NCBI RefSeq assembly: GCF_900110215.1 | Contig: NZ_FOCX01000009.1 | Span: forward strand, 1 to 64,000 | Reading direction: 5' to 3' | Length of the DNA: 64,000 bases | Origin: Halorientalis persicus | Lineage (GTDB): Archaea; Halobacteriota; Halobacteria; Halobacteriales; Haloarculaceae | In this document: piece after piece, positions 37,385 through 46,171 of the stretch | Numbering within the stretch: position 1 is the first letter of the stretch | Layout: every line of letters starts with the position of its first letter | Translations under genes and position numbers: made by a program | Notes under the pieces: model-generated | Database searches by the model: none | What the model was told of the DNA's origin: nothing | Seen by the model: only the letters and a program-made list of their open reading frames with translations

Positions 37385-37732
37385 CCGCACCGCAAAGTAC
37401 GCTACGGCGCGCTGGCGCGCGCCGGACGCGGTCCATCCCCCCTCACCAACGGCACAGCCGGGTTCGGGGGGATCCGTGACCGCACCGCAACAGCACCGCA
37501 ACCGCACCACACAGCCCCGCACGGCCCCACGACAGCACCGATAGGAGTCTGAGTGTGTTGTCTCTGGGAGTTGTGAGTGGCCGGTAAGGAGCCACTGCAG
37601 TCCCGCAGTGCCAACTCCGGACACGGTGGTGGGTCCTCTGTCCTCCAACCGCGGTACAGCGACCCAATCTGCCGCTACCCAATTTGCCGCTACCCAACTT
37701 GCGGCGACCCAGTGTGCTGCGACCTACTCTGT
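37385..37732 (+). repeat. Long repeat copy 1 with five 15-bp iteron-like units
   Basis: This copy starts with CCGCACCGCAAAGTACGCTA, passes GCGCGCTGGCGCGCGCCGG and a GGTTCGGGGGGATCC segment, then ACGGCCCCACGACAG. It ends in five tandem 15-bp units at 37658, 37673, 37688, 37703 and 37718, for example CGCTACCCAATTTGC. The same order of blocks occurs at 53181 and 60280 in the same orientation. It lacks the upstream GGGGAAAC hairpin of the other two copies. A winged-helix toxin-antitoxin pair follows. Confidence 0.85.
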
Positions 37733-37855
37733 ACCATTAGGCCCAGACAACCTCCCTACCTAGTTGAGGTGGTGTAATTGGATTTGCCAGCCAACAAGCG
37801 TGCAGAATGGCCACTCACCAAACGACTTATTACATCTTACAACAGTCTATTACAC

Positions 37856-38179
37856 ATGCCAATCAACATTGATCGATTTGAGAACGGGGCCGGAGATGCC
37901 CTTGATATCCAAGAGGGAACACAGCCCCACACGATTCTCACCTTTTTGGCGACCAATGACGATCAGGCGTTTACCCAGACCGAAATACACGACGCAACGG
38001 ATATCCCCCGGGGAAGCGTCGGTGTTGTTCTGTCTCGGTTAGAAGAACGCGGACTGGTGCGACATCGAGGGCGCTACTGGGCAATCGCAGCAGACGACCG
38101 ACTTGCCTCATACGCGGCACAGGGGGCTGCGAGTTCCACGTCAACGACGGATGATTATTACGGTGAGACCGACGGATGA
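37856..38179 (+). CDS. Winged-helix antitoxin-like regulator
   Basis: This 107-residue protein starts MPINIDRFENG. It has a helix-turn-helix (TQTEIHDATDIPRGSVGVVLSRLEERGL) and a wing (VRHRGRYWAIA). It is related to the proteins at 58621 and 62716 by its MPI/MPV start, the DIPRGSV-type recognition helix and the LxRL segment. It overlaps the PemK-like gene by four bases (ATGA), the usual arrangement of an antitoxin ahead of its toxin. It probably represses its own promoter and neutralises the toxin. An in-frame ATG at 37778 exists, but the shorter start matches the paralogues. Confidence 0.75.
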   Translation: MPINIDRFENGAGDALDIQEGTQPHTILTFLATNDDQAFTQTEIHDATDIPRGSVGVVLSRLEERGLVRHRGRYWAIAADDRLASYAAQGAASSTSTTDDYYGETDG

Positions 38180-38517
38180 CCGACCAGTCGTATGCCAGAG
38201 GGACTGTCGTAAAGGGGCCAGATCTTCTGGGCCCACACGACTATCGCCCGTATGTCTGCCTGAGCACCTCTGATCCCCCATTTCGTGAGGAAGAAGCCGT
38301 CTATGCAGTTGTAACGACGACACGTCGGTCTGATGCAATCCCACTCGGATCTGCAGATTTCACGAGTGGTGGGCTCCCCCGTGCCAGTTACGTCAACCCG
38401 TGGGTCCTCGTTACAATCAAACACGCCGATATCCAAGAGAAAGAAGGGCATCTTGCGGCCGATACCGTTGACAAGATTGCACGTGAGGCAGCAACCCATC
38501 TCGGCGCACTGGATTGA
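38176..38517 (+). CDS. PemK/MazF-like toxin
   Basis: The 113-residue protein has the small beta-barrel pattern of the PemK/MazF family: an N-terminal RGTVVKGPDLL strand pair, RPYVCLSTSDPPF, then VYAVVTTTRRSDAIPL, and a C-terminal helix (DTVDKIAREAATHLG). MazF-type proteins are sequence-specific mRNA endonucleases. Translational coupling to the winged-helix gene supports a type II toxin-antitoxin module that would stabilise the element. It shows only weak visible likeness to the toxin at 59101, so the two modules are not recent duplicates. Confidence 0.7.
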   Translation: MTDQSYARGTVVKGPDLLGPHDYRPYVCLSTSDPPFREEEAVYAVVTTTRRSDAIPLGSADFTSGGLPRASYVNPWVLVTIKHADIQEKEGHLAADTVDKIAREAATHLGALD

Positions 38518-38729
38518 GACTCAGCACTACGCTAGTAGTGTTCCGCAGTAGTGTTTGGATGTTTACACTGCAGTTAAGGGCGTGAGAGAACAGTCTCTAG
38601 AGTAGTTCATTTCAAGACTGCTGGAATGAATAGCCTGCTCAGTGTAGATGCATATTTACCTTCAGTGTGCAGAGAGGAGAACCAGTAGCGGCCAAATATA
38701 TACATATACAAAGTTATAGTTACCAATAA

Positions 38730-39233
38730 ATGGTAGATTGGCCAGCACTACGGACGAGACTTAGTGGGGCGAAAATACTCGTAGGAATGGGTGCCTGTCT
38801 GGTTCTGGTCGTCACCGCGTCAGTCACTACTGGTGCCTTTCCAGGACCGTGTAGTGACGGTTTATCATAGAACGGCCCCGTCGCCGAATTCAACACCACA
38901 TATAATGAGACAACGGAGTCGGCATCAGTGCACTACATCGAGGGAGATACTCTAACCACGAAATGGACAGATTCTCTTATGCTACTCGCTTCAGCAGACA
39001 CTGGTGATACTACCGAAACATATCCGCTCGCAACTACCGCTGGTGCGTTCCCGGTCACACCTAGCGATGAGTTTACAGTCAGTGATGTTACCGTTGCAGA
39101 TCGTCCGCTCACTGAGGGAGATATTTTACGTATCGTATGGCGTGGCTCTGAGGAACCACTACCAGTTTACTGCCTAAATAGCCGGGACGACACAACCCTA
39201 GAGACAACACTCGCGAAATACGTGGTGGAGTGA
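38730..39233 (+). pseudogene. Pilin-like (type IV pilin N-terminal domain) gene with in-frame stop
   Basis: A leaderless-looking ATG (TATA-rich 38693-38715) starts a frame with a hydrophobic helix (AKILVGMGACLVLVVTASVT). A TAG interrupts at 38868. The same frame then continues with VHYIEGDTLTTKWTDSLMLL and ILRIVWRGSEEPLPVYCLN, the beta-rich pattern of haloarchaeal pilin-like or archaellin-N-like secreted proteins. With the stop the N-terminal membrane helix is separated from the extracellular domain, so the gene is probably inactive. Confidence 0.6.
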
Positions 39234-39355
39234 CCCACGGATTATCGAGTGTCTCTTGTGAGAGGCGCTCAACATCTGTGAAGCGCAGTCTCTGCACTGA
39301 CCGACTGTCAAGCAGTAACCACACGCGATCTCTAACCGCTCAGTGCGTATGCGGA

Positions 39356-39772
39356 CTAATCAGTATGGCAACTCGAGCTATCAATCGGACACTCAGCGTT
39401 ATGCGCGTAAAATGATGTTTCCTGGTCCCCTACTTCAGCTATGACACTTACACAGCCGTCTTTATCTTCTGTATTGAAACTATTCCACTCCCCATCTTCA
39501 TGACGGGCCATTACTGTTACTGGTGCATCTGGCCAGACACAATCGACCATAATCCAATCAGGGTCAACCGTCAATTCGCGGGTCTCCGTATGGACTACTT
39601 CATCGGTATCAGTGCGTTCTATTCGTAATTCTACTGTGACCTCTGTAGATTCTGTGTTTACGAAGCTGAATTCCTGCATTGTCGCATACTCCTTACTGTC
39701 CGTAGAGGAACAGCCCGCCAGAATGCCGATTCCCCCACCCGCAGTAATACGAAGGAACTGCCGCCGCTTCAT
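39356..39772 (-). CDS. Small Tat lipoprotein (138 aa)
   Basis: The signal is MKRRQFLRITAGGGIGILAGC, cut into twin-arginine, hydrophobic and lipobox parts; Cys21 would be lipid-modified. The mature domain of about 118 residues is beta-rich with a DPDWIMVDCVWPDAPV segment and four Cys that may form two disulfides (CVWP, GCVSV, AECP, SSC). The layout suggests a single Ig-like domain exposed outside the membrane. It faces the pilin-like pseudogene. Function unknown. Confidence 0.7.
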   Translation of the reverse strand: MKRRQFLRITAGGGIGILAGCSSTDSKEYATMQEFSFVNTESTEVTVELRIERTDTDEVVHTETRELTVDPDWIMVDCVWPDAPVTVMARHEDGEWNSFNTEDKDGCVSVIAEVGDQETSFYAHNAECPIDSSSCHTD

Positions 39773-39831
39773 GATTAAGATCTCCGGCGGTTCCGGTAAG
39801 TGCTTTGTCTGTATTTAGCAGACCACTCCTA

Positions 39832-40449
39832 TCAGCCGATTGATGTTAAAATAGAGTCAATTCTATCCAAGCCGAGACGGGGATCTGGCGTACAAATCAG
39901 CGAATCCACAGGTGTTCCGAACAGACGAATCGACGCAAAGCCGTGCTGGAGGGTCGTCTCCCGGTCGCGGTCGGGACAAGCCACACCGTCGTAACCACAG
40001 TGGACGCGCCGCTTGTCGCCCCGCTCTCGATCAGCCATGTGGATGTTCAGCGACGACCAGCGAACACCAGAGTGGAAGCCGACGACGGGCTCTATGTCGT
40101 CGCATACCGTTGTGATCGCGTCCCAGGCCGCTTCCACCGCTTCGCGGAGCTGTGCATCCGAGGCGGCGACTTCGCTCGGGGCGTCTTGGAACTCGGCGTT
40201 GGCATTGTACCAGAGGTACACGCCCGGTGTGAGCGGCTCTTCGCGAGGGCAGCTCTTGTCGTAGTGGCTTGGATCGAGGACGACGTGGAAGCGTCCGGAC
40301 GGAATCGGCGAGCCACACAGGGTCGCTGACGTATCAGGATCCGCATCGTAGGCGTGGGCGTCGTCGACGCGATAATCTGCGACTGCACGGATGCTGTCGT
40401 TGGATTCTGCCTCGGTCGAGAAGGCAGTTAGGTCGGTCTGTTGGGTCAT
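39832..40449 (-). CDS. Hypothetical protein coupled to the Mom/GNAT-like gene
   Basis: This 205-residue protein begins MTQQTDLTAFSTEAESND. It contains segments such as GRFHVVLDPSHYDKSC, TPGVYLWYNANAEF and VGFHSGVRWSSLNIHMADRE. It has several Cys (CGYDGVAC) but no recognised zinc pattern. The ATG overlaps the stop of the upstream Mom-like gene (ATGA), so the two are translated together and may act in one pathway. The frame extends upstream of 40449, but that part overlaps the neighbour and is basic. I do not recognise the family. Confidence 0.6.
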   Translation of the reverse strand: MTQQTDLTAFSTEAESNDSIRAVADYRVDDAHAYDADPDTSATLCGSPIPSGRFHVVLDPSHYDKSCPREEPLTPGVYLWYNANAEFQDAPSEVAASDAQLREAVEAAWDAITTVCDDIEPVVGFHSGVRWSSLNIHMADRERGDKRRVHCGYDGVACPDRDRETTLQHGFASIRLFGTPVDSLICTPDPRLGLDRIDSILTSIG

Positions 40450-41021
40450 GTCCAGGAGTCGAGCGTGGATTGCTCTTTCACCTGTTCGATGGGACAGAGA
40501 AACCGCCACTTCCAGCGCTTCCTTATCGCCTTGTCCTCGCGGTTGCTGGCCTCGCTCGGTTCGGCGAACCCAGTACAGGTCCAGCCCTTGTCTCGGAGGG
40601 CTCGGATCATGGCGCCGTCGTAGTCGGCACGTACCCACGTCAGAAGGAACCGCGTCCCCTCCCGGTCAGCGGTGTCAGCGACGAACCGTTCCTGGGACCG
40701 CGCGAGCGCCGCCGAGGCGAGGTTGGGCATCCGAACACCGAGACAGATCCGGGCGGCCTCGACGAGCGTGTCGCCGGCGACGACCTCGTCGTCGACGATC
40801 TGGTTGGGGTCGATCTCGTCGAGGATCCGCCGGGCAGTCGGTCGGAGTTCCCGAGGGAGGTCCTCCTCGATGGTCACAGGTTGGGGTGCCAGCTGGCCGC
40901 CAGTCCGGTAGCGAATCCGCTTTTTCGAGATCAGGGGGTATCGGTAGGTGATTGCCCCGACGAGATTCCCCTGGAAGCGGACGCTGTGGTGAACGATATT
41001 CACCGACGGCAACGAATCCAT
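40446..41021 (-). CDS. Mom/GNAT-like protein, possibly missing its 5' end
   Basis: Segments VHHSVRFQGNLVGAITYRYP, EAARICLGVRMPNLASAALA and LLTWVRADYDGAMIRALRDK follow the acetyltransferase-like fold of the phage Mom and XF1762-type families. Mom modifies adenine in DNA to evade restriction. Translation from the ATG at 41021 gives 191 residues. However, 48 more codons (to 41165) remain open and look coding (CGCPIHADGEPFTAPLGLRF, IYKAHHSYM), with no ATG, GTG or TTG before a TGA at 41166-41168. The 5' end therefore seems to be lost or replaced. The family call is moderate and based on pattern only. Confidence 0.5.
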   Translation of the reverse strand: MDSLPSVNIVHHSVRFQGNLVGAITYRYPLISKKRIRYRTGGQLAPQPVTIEEDLPRELRPTARRILDEIDPNQIVDDEVVAGDTLVEAARICLGVRMPNLASAALARSQERFVADTADREGTRFLLTWVRADYDGAMIRALRDKGWTCTGFAEPSEASNREDKAIRKRWKWRFLCPIEQVKEQSTLDSWT

Positions 41022-41165
41022 GTAGGAGTGGTGTGCCTTGTAGATCGCCGCAGCCGTCTCGCGAGGAACCGGATCGACAGTGACGTGCTCGGCGAACCGG
41101 AGGCCGAGGGGGGCAGTGAAGGGCTCGCCGTCAGCGTGGATTGGGCACCCGCAGGTGGGACGATG

Positions 41166-41559
41166 TCAGTGCTGGAACGATGCTGTCTGTGCCGGAACCG
41201 AGCGTGTCTGGTGGGTCATCCCTCGCCCGACTGGGAAGAGACAAACGACCGGGTGTCTCCGCTGATAGAAGTTGTCGCTTTCTACGTGAGCAAGAGGCTA
41301 CCAGTACCGGCACCCTCGATGAACAGTCCTCGTTTCACACGGAAGCGGATCGTGTTCCGGCCCGGAGTAGTCTGGCCCCGAGTTCGGGATGGACGTTTCT
41401 GTGTCTGGCATTATTCTCACCTGCGATTAGCTAACTCAGATCATTGACCGAGCCCCAAGCTCGAGGCGCGTTCTTCAGGGATGAAAAGTCCAATACCGTT
41501 TTTGCCCTTCTAAAAAACACAGAAGTAGGCGCCGTCGAACTATTCATGCTATATTGCCA
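41166..41559. other. Intergenic region
   Basis: A plus-strand frame from 41163 to 41447 exists (MSVLERCCLCRN...), but its product is basic and unlike haloarchaeal proteins, so I do not call it. Near 41450 the composition changes from GC-rich to AT-rich, marking the edge of the AT-richer island. Confidence 0.3.
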
Positions 41560-42071
41560 ATGCTAACGGTTGGCTGTATTGGTAACTTTGGGTCTGATGA
41601 TTCCACGAATCAAGACTCAGATCCTTCAGCGGATGATACCGGTGAACAGGATCAGATAACTGAATCATAGGATTTCCCGCTTGAACTCGAAGCTACTGTC
41701 TCCTTATTGAAGTTCGATATTTCTCCAACAAAGGTCAAGCGCCATCCGGATGCTGAGTACCTTCCGGAGACCCGACCTTTTGTGGCAATCCTCTTTACTG
41801 CGACGAACACTACGACGTACGAGCGATATCTCACTAACAACGATTGGCGAATCTAAATTTCGGGCGAGTCCTACGATGACGGGGGTATGGAGACTCTGCA
41901 GTCCAGTACCCTGACCGCGTTAAACCAGATTACTCCCCCGAAAGTCCTCCAAGAAAAACGCGTGGTGCTTGGCTTGAGAGATATGTACCTACTGGGTTCG
42001 AAGGAGAAGAAGCGACTATTGCCTTAGACTGGAGGGGGACGCCTGAGGCTAATGCTCTGTGGTCATTCTAA
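41560..42071 (+). pseudogene. Decayed lipoprotein gene with two stops and a frameshift
   Basis: From the ATG at 41560 a short lipobox-like start (LTVGC) and an Asp-rich linker are read until a TAG at 41668. The same frame continues (PLELEATVSLLKFDISPTKV, FVAILFTATNTTTYERYLT) to a TAA at 41854, and on through ISGESYDDGGMETLQ. Around 41890-41904 the coding frame shifts, and the second frame (QYPDRVKPDYSPESPP ... ALDWRGTPEANALWSF) runs to a stop at 42069. The parts form one continuous protein of about 165 residues, so the gene is clearly inactive. Confidence 0.75.
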
Positions 42072-42217
42072 CTCCCAACGGTATCTCTCAATTTATACCT
42101 TTTTAGGTGAGATCTCACAACCAATGGGTAGATGAAGAAATTCATCCTTCTTGGAAACTTTATTAGAGGGAAAATGCTAGCACAAAATTTTTAACATTAA
42201 TAATAGAAAAGACAACC

Positions 42218-42709
42218 ATGGGAAAGTTAGAACTTTCGTTAATCACCCTTGTCATCATTTCAGGGTGTATTTTTCTGCCAGCAAACGATGGCCAATCAAG
42301 TAAGCAATTTGACGGAAACTATAGTGTGAATACTTCTGACGGTATTAGGTGTGGGGTGGAAGGTGTTTCGTTTGTTAGACCTGAATCAGCAAATGCATGG
42401 GATAATGACGAAATATTAGTTGGGTATGTGGCAAATAGTTCCAACTCAACACTATTTGTCGCCATGATCAACGGATCGATTCTTGGTGTTGGGATACAGA
42501 ATAGCTCTGGTAACGAGGAAATTAACCAAGATGGTTTGAAGATTAAACTAGATAAAGAATTAAATTCGGAGTATAATATTCGGGTGGTAGCGTTCAGAGA
42601 TTCGAATCAAAACTATAAATTTGATCAAAATAAGGATCTGCCGTGTATTAAGGAGAATGGTGAGTTGGTTCAGGCAGATATGAAGGTTGACTTTTCCAAA
42701 TATAATTAG
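42218..42709 (+). CDS. Small secreted lipoprotein-like protein
   Basis: The 163-residue protein has a hydrophobic N-terminus ending in a lipobox-like IISGC (Cys17). It is followed by a beta-rich domain with NNSS-type glycosylation sites. Internal segments include DNDEILVGYVANSSNSTLFV, IRVVAFRDSNQNYKFD and a late CIKENGELV. There is no twin-arginine pair, so export could be by Sec. The gene is AT-rich and isolated between a decayed lipoprotein gene and the Tat/HExxH pair. Function unknown. Confidence 0.6.
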   Translation: MGKLELSLITLVIISGCIFLPANDGQSSKQFDGNYSVNTSDGIRCGVEGVSFVRPESANAWDNDEILVGYVANSSNSTLFVAMINGSILGVGIQNSSGNEEINQDGLKIKLDKELNSEYNIRVVAFRDSNQNYKFDQNKDLPCIKENGELVQADMKVDFSKYN

Positions 42710-42866
42710 AACAGGTGCTACCGAATCTGATAGATTAGGATAACATGGTAATCTAACCTTGCGGACAATCACTCAAATAATTCATTCATTGTATTAATCT
42801 GATCAAACCACAGATATGTGGGGGAGTAGCAATGTTTATTAGGGACCCGCATTTTGAATTACCTGT

Positions 42867-43673
42867 ATGCCAAGCAGAAATACTAAAAGAAAAGGGGGAG
42901 CAGATGACAATAATTCATCGCGGTCTCGCAGGCAAATACTAAAGGATGCTTCCTGTCTCGGTACGGGAGCTGTTTTGATGTCCGGTGCTGGTTCAGCAGC
43001 TCCGGCAAAAGAAGCCATTAAGAATCAACAGGAAACCGGGAGAGGAAAATTTCAGGATTTCGGAGTGGATTTTACTATTAATTCGGCGGACGGTGAGCCC
43101 AAAATCATCAATGAGTGTACCCCACCGAAATATGAGGTCAATGAAGACAGGGTAATTCTGTATTCTGACCGGGTACAAGATAAATCGCTAGGTGATCTCC
43201 AGATGGCCAACGGATGGGTTCCTAGTCATGAACTACATGAAAAGATGTTCTCCGGAATCAAGAATCGAAGCGTAGTGTCCAATGCTGAGTTTCTCCCTAC
43301 CACCTTAGGGAATTCTCTACACCCAAGACAGGGGGTGAAGTTGGGACAGGCTGATTTCGGAAATATTAATCATGGTGATATCATGAAAGAGCTAGCCCAG
43401 GAACCACCAGAAGGAGATAAGATCGAAGTGGAACTTAATCCCCTGACTGTGGAAATATCAGTTCGCCAAAAGGAAAAAACCGATGCAAATGTCGAAGAGC
43501 TACGGAAGGAACTTTCTATCCCTCCAGAAAAGGTACCAGAAAATACTGACAAGAAACCTGTCGTATATAATTATGAGTCGGTTGAGGCAACAGTCACACC
43601 GAGGATCATTATAAGAAATCATGGTCAGGTTACCGCTCACAAAGCAGCTAATAGAATGGAGGTATCACAATGA
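42867..43673 (+). CDS. Tat-exported protein paired with the HExxH gene
   Basis: The 268-residue protein has a twin-arginine-type signal (SRSRRQILKDASCLGTGAVL, then SGAGSAAPA). It is not a lipoprotein signal, so the protein is probably released. The mature part has few hydrophobic segments and ends in a beta-like stretch (YNYESVEATVTPRIIIRNHG). Its stop overlaps the ATG of the next gene (ATGA), so both are made together. It may act as a chaperone, inhibitor or partner of the downstream metalloprotease-like protein. No family is recognised. The start is preceded by a TATA-like stretch near 42835. Confidence 0.6.
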   Translation: MPSRNTKRKGGADDNNSSRSRRQILKDASCLGTGAVLMSGAGSAAPAKEAIKNQQETGRGKFQDFGVDFTINSADGEPKIINECTPPKYEVNEDRVILYSDRVQDKSLGDLQMANGWVPSHELHEKMFSGIKNRSVVSNAEFLPTTLGNSLHPRQGVKLGQADFGNINHGDIMKELAQEPPEGDKIEVELNPLTVEISVRQKEKTDANVEELRKELSIPPEKVPENTDKKPVVYNYESVEATVTPRIIIRNHGQVTAHKAANRMEVSQ

Positions 43674-44374
43674 GTTGGGATTATGTCACGTACGAAAGGT
43701 TCCAAGACGGAATTGGTCCTGCAGATTTAGTTGTCAACGTCATGAAGGAGAACGGGACCGACAAGGAAAGATGGGACGCAGCATATAATGCTGTCCGTGA
43801 TGCTCTAGAAAAAGTATACCAAAACACTGGTATATCGACCGGAGTTTGGAAAATTGACTCAAACACAAACATCTCCTGTAATAATAAGGAAGAAGACGCC
43901 AACGAAACAATTGATGAAGAAACCATATACGGGCACGAACAATATCTGTGGGTCCTGAGCTGTTCAGACTGGGTTGCCTATTCAACGGGGAGCGCATGGA
44001 CCGATAGAGCTAACGCGTTTATATCTGAAGATAACTTCCGTTACTCTGATGCGAGTTACGGGTTCGGCCACAACGCAGTTCATGAGGCCCTGCATGGCTA
44101 TTTATCAGCAGACGTATGCGACGAGATACAATCTCAAATTCTAAATAATTCGGGCCACGACGGCAATTCCAAGGATCACGCCCTTGGAAAAGTTTGGAGT
44201 AGAGGGGTAATTGAAGGTGCTCCGTCACCGATGTTGGGTACTTACGGACAAGATACAGCAGAACATGGCGATTGTAATCATTTTGAACATCATAGTGACT
44301 ATTCTAAAAAGATTACTGATTGCACCTATGATGCTCTCCAACTATCAAAAGAGCACGAAAATAATAACCATTAG
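43670..44374 (+). CDS. HExxH metalloprotease-like protein
   Basis: This 234-residue protein carries HEALH at residues 138-142 in the context GHNAVHEALHGYL, the zinc-binding signature of zincin metallopeptidases. A third ligand could be one of the later acidic or His residues (DHALGK, EHGDCNHFEHHSDY). It has no signal peptide of its own. It might be co-exported with the Tat-dependent protein encoded just upstream, or act inside the cell. The middle holds aromatic and Ser-rich segments (WVLSCSDWVAYSTGSAWTDR). The gene is AT-rich, like the rest of this island. The protease role is inferred from one motif. Confidence 0.6.
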   Translation: MSWDYVTYERFQDGIGPADLVVNVMKENGTDKERWDAAYNAVRDALEKVYQNTGISTGVWKIDSNTNISCNNKEEDANETIDEETIYGHEQYLWVLSCSDWVAYSTGSAWTDRANAFISEDNFRYSDASYGFGHNAVHEALHGYLSADVCDEIQSQILNNSGHDGNSKDHALGKVWSRGVIEGAPSPMLGTYGQDTAEHGDCNHFEHHSDYSKKITDCTYDALQLSKEHENNNH

Positions 44375-44711
44375 CCGTTAACAAGATTGCTGGCCTGAAG
44401 TGTAATCAATTTATATTTTCGTAACTGTATAGGTTTCTGATTATATTTAGCCTTTTTCGTCAACATTGGTCTTATAAGTAGTAAAGAAGGAAACGATGAG
44501 CATCTTGGTCCGCACAAACTACTGATCTCTGAATCATATTTTGTACGGTATTGCAGCCAGCCGATGCTTGATTGTGATAGTGACAGATAAAGCCGATACA
44601 GACTTTGATCAGTCCAACGAGACGCGCTTTATACGGCCGGAAAAGTTTGCATTTGCCCGATTGGGAGCACTATTTTTTTGCTATTGTCACGAATATAGTA
44701 ACCGAGGATAA
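44375..44711. other. AT-rich intergenic region
   Basis: No gene is evident. The stretch is AT-rich until about 44700, with a T-run (ACTATTTTTTTGCTATTG near 44670) that may terminate the minus-strand operon ending at 44712 or the plus-strand gene ending at 44374. The composition returns to GC-rich at 44710, marking the right edge of the island. Confidence 0.35.
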
Positions 44712-45173
44712 CTACAAGAGACGCGCGTCGACGTAGTCGCCCCCAGCGAGGACGACCCGCTCCCGGCAGGGCGACTCTTCTTGATCGGCACGGAACGGTC
44801 GACGAAGCCAGTCGGCCAACCCAGAGTGGACCCGGCGGGCCCACCGATCCAGTTTCGTCGTGATGGCATCGCCTGATGGTAATTCGATTCGCGGCTCGCC
44901 GTCGATGGGCACGTCGCGAAGGTCGTCGATCGTCGTGTCGTACGGTGCTGTCTCCATCCGGGCGGGCAAAATCCCGTGTTCGGCGGAGAGAACAGCCCAG
45001 GTGTTCGCCCGCCTGTCGGCTGTTCTGGACCACGGGACGGCAGCCTCGGCGTAGCGACGTTTGAGTACAAAGTATGACGATGTATACAGGTCGCGAGCTT
45101 CAGCAGGCTCGTCAGTTTTCGCATCGCCACAGCCCACGAGGACGAACCGGCCACGCGTACGCTCACGCGCCAT
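44712..45173 (-). CDS. DUF6884-like hypothetical protein
   Basis: This 153-residue protein starts MARERTRGRFVLVGCGDAKT. It has the features of DUF6884-type proteins: a strand followed by GCGDAK, then DLYTSSYFVLKRRYAE, WAVLSAEHGILP, and PYDTTIDDL. This pattern is frequent in haloarchaeal and phage accessory genes and is of unknown biochemistry. It is the last gene of the minus-strand group 46318-44712 and overlaps the preceding gene by 11 bases. The ATG at 45173 fits the family start; the long upstream extension does not. Confidence 0.65.
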   Translation of the reverse strand: MARERTRGRFVLVGCGDAKTDEPAEARDLYTSSYFVLKRRYAEAAVPWSRTADRRANTWAVLSAEHGILPARMETAPYDTTIDDLRDVPIDGEPRIELPSGDAITTKLDRWARRVHSGLADWLRRPFRADQEESPCRERVVLAGGDYVDARLL

Positions 45174-45411
45174 CGGCTTCCCACCGCTCGGCGGGGTCGA
45201 GCTTTCGAACCTCGGCGACGTGGCGATTCCGCTCGGGAGCGAGGAACTCTGCAGTACAGCCGGGACACGCCCGGACCTGCGTGACGCCGACTTCGAAAAC
45301 GAGTGCCTCGAACTCGTACTGGGCCGGTTCCGTACAGGCCCGGTAGAACTCACACTCAACTGGATTGATCTCGATCTGTTCGTCGGTCGCCTCTGCTGAG
45401 TCGGTGGCCAT
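45163..45411 (-). CDS. 82-residue zinc-binding protein
   Basis: The protein MATDSAEATDEQIEINPVEC continues EFYRAC and later ACPGCTAEF, giving four Cys arranged for one zinc ion. It is acidic and otherwise featureless. It lies in the middle of the minus-strand group, with its 3' end overlapping the next gene by 11 bases, so coupling is likely. Function unknown. Confidence 0.6.
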   Translation of the reverse strand: MATDSAEATDEQIEINPVECEFYRACTEPAQYEFEALVFEVGVTQVRACPGCTAEFLAPERNRHVAEVRKLDPAERWEADGA

Positions 45412-45464
45412 GAACGAAATCCTCCACCCAACCGGGGGAGAACAAACAGATGGCGGCAGAATTG

Positions 45465-46157
45465 TCAGACCCAATCGAGTGTGACAGTGAACGGCCCCTC
45501 CCAGTCTCTGGCCTGCTCGGGCGCGTTGTCGTGTGCCCAGAGCTGTTTGGCTTTGCAGGACCCGTCGTCGTACAGACTTCCGCTTTCGTCAGTCGCATCC
45601 TCGGCTGGGACGACGAAATGTTCGCGCTTCTCGGCCGGAACGAGACGGCCCTTGTGCCAGGTCTGTGGGATGAAGGTCACGCGTACCCGGCTGGACCCGT
45701 CACACTCTGGCGGATCTGGAACCAGATCGAGCAGGTCCAACCGCCCGGCGATGTCGGTGTGCTGGCTGAGCCACTGGCGGGCCTCGGTGACGGCCTCGTC
45801 GATATGCTCTTGATCGAGCGAATCGCTCCGGCCCCACTCGGCGCCGTCTTCGATCACGGTCGCGCAGGCTTGCGCGATGATCTCGCTGATCCGGGAGTCT
45901 TCGGCGTAGCCGGTAACTCCGTTCTGGGCGGTCTCCAGTTCACGGTACAGCATTGACTCGGTGCCGGTCTCCTGCTCACGCTCGTGGACAGCACACCGCA
46001 GGTGAGCGACGGCGTCCAACAGATGGCCCAGCTGGGGGTCGTCCTGGATGTCGTCCCGGACCTGCTTCCGAAGGGGGATCGAATCGAACTCACGGGCGGC
46101 GCGACGGGCGAGATCTGCCTGCTTCTCGGCCCTGAACGTTGTCTCGGCAGCGGTCAT
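45465..46157 (-). CDS. Hypothetical acidic protein (230 aa)
   Basis: The N-terminal half is helical and charged (FRAEKQADLARRAAREFDS, QLGHLLDAVAHLRCAVHERE). The C-terminal half is beta-rich (SRVRVTFIPQTWHKGRLVPA ... WEGPFTVTLDWV). The ATG at 46157 is preceded by a strong Shine-Dalgarno-like GGAGGGGGAACAGCG, which decides this start over one 14 codons upstream. It lies 14 bases after the 48-residue gene and is probably in one operon with it. I recognise no family. Confidence 0.65.
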   Translation of the reverse strand: MTAAETTFRAEKQADLARRAAREFDSIPLRKQVRDDIQDDPQLGHLLDAVAHLRCAVHEREQETGTESMLYRELETAQNGVTGYAEDSRISEIIAQACATVIEDGAEWGRSDSLDQEHIDEAVTEARQWLSQHTDIAGRLDLLDLVPDPPECDGSSRVRVTFIPQTWHKGRLVPAEKREHFVVPAEDATDESGSLYDDGSCKAKQLWAHDNAPEQARDWEGPFTVTLDWV

Positions 46158-46171
46158 CGCTGTTCCCCCTC

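Noticed and set aside
37658-37732. CRISPR-like or coding repeat
   Set aside because: The 15-bp units are contiguous without spacers, and the block order is kept in three non-coding places.
40269-41447. Plus-strand frame of 392 codons
   Set aside because: It lies opposite the Mom-like and partner genes, whose minus-strand products are acidic and protein-like. The plus-strand product is Arg/Ser-rich.
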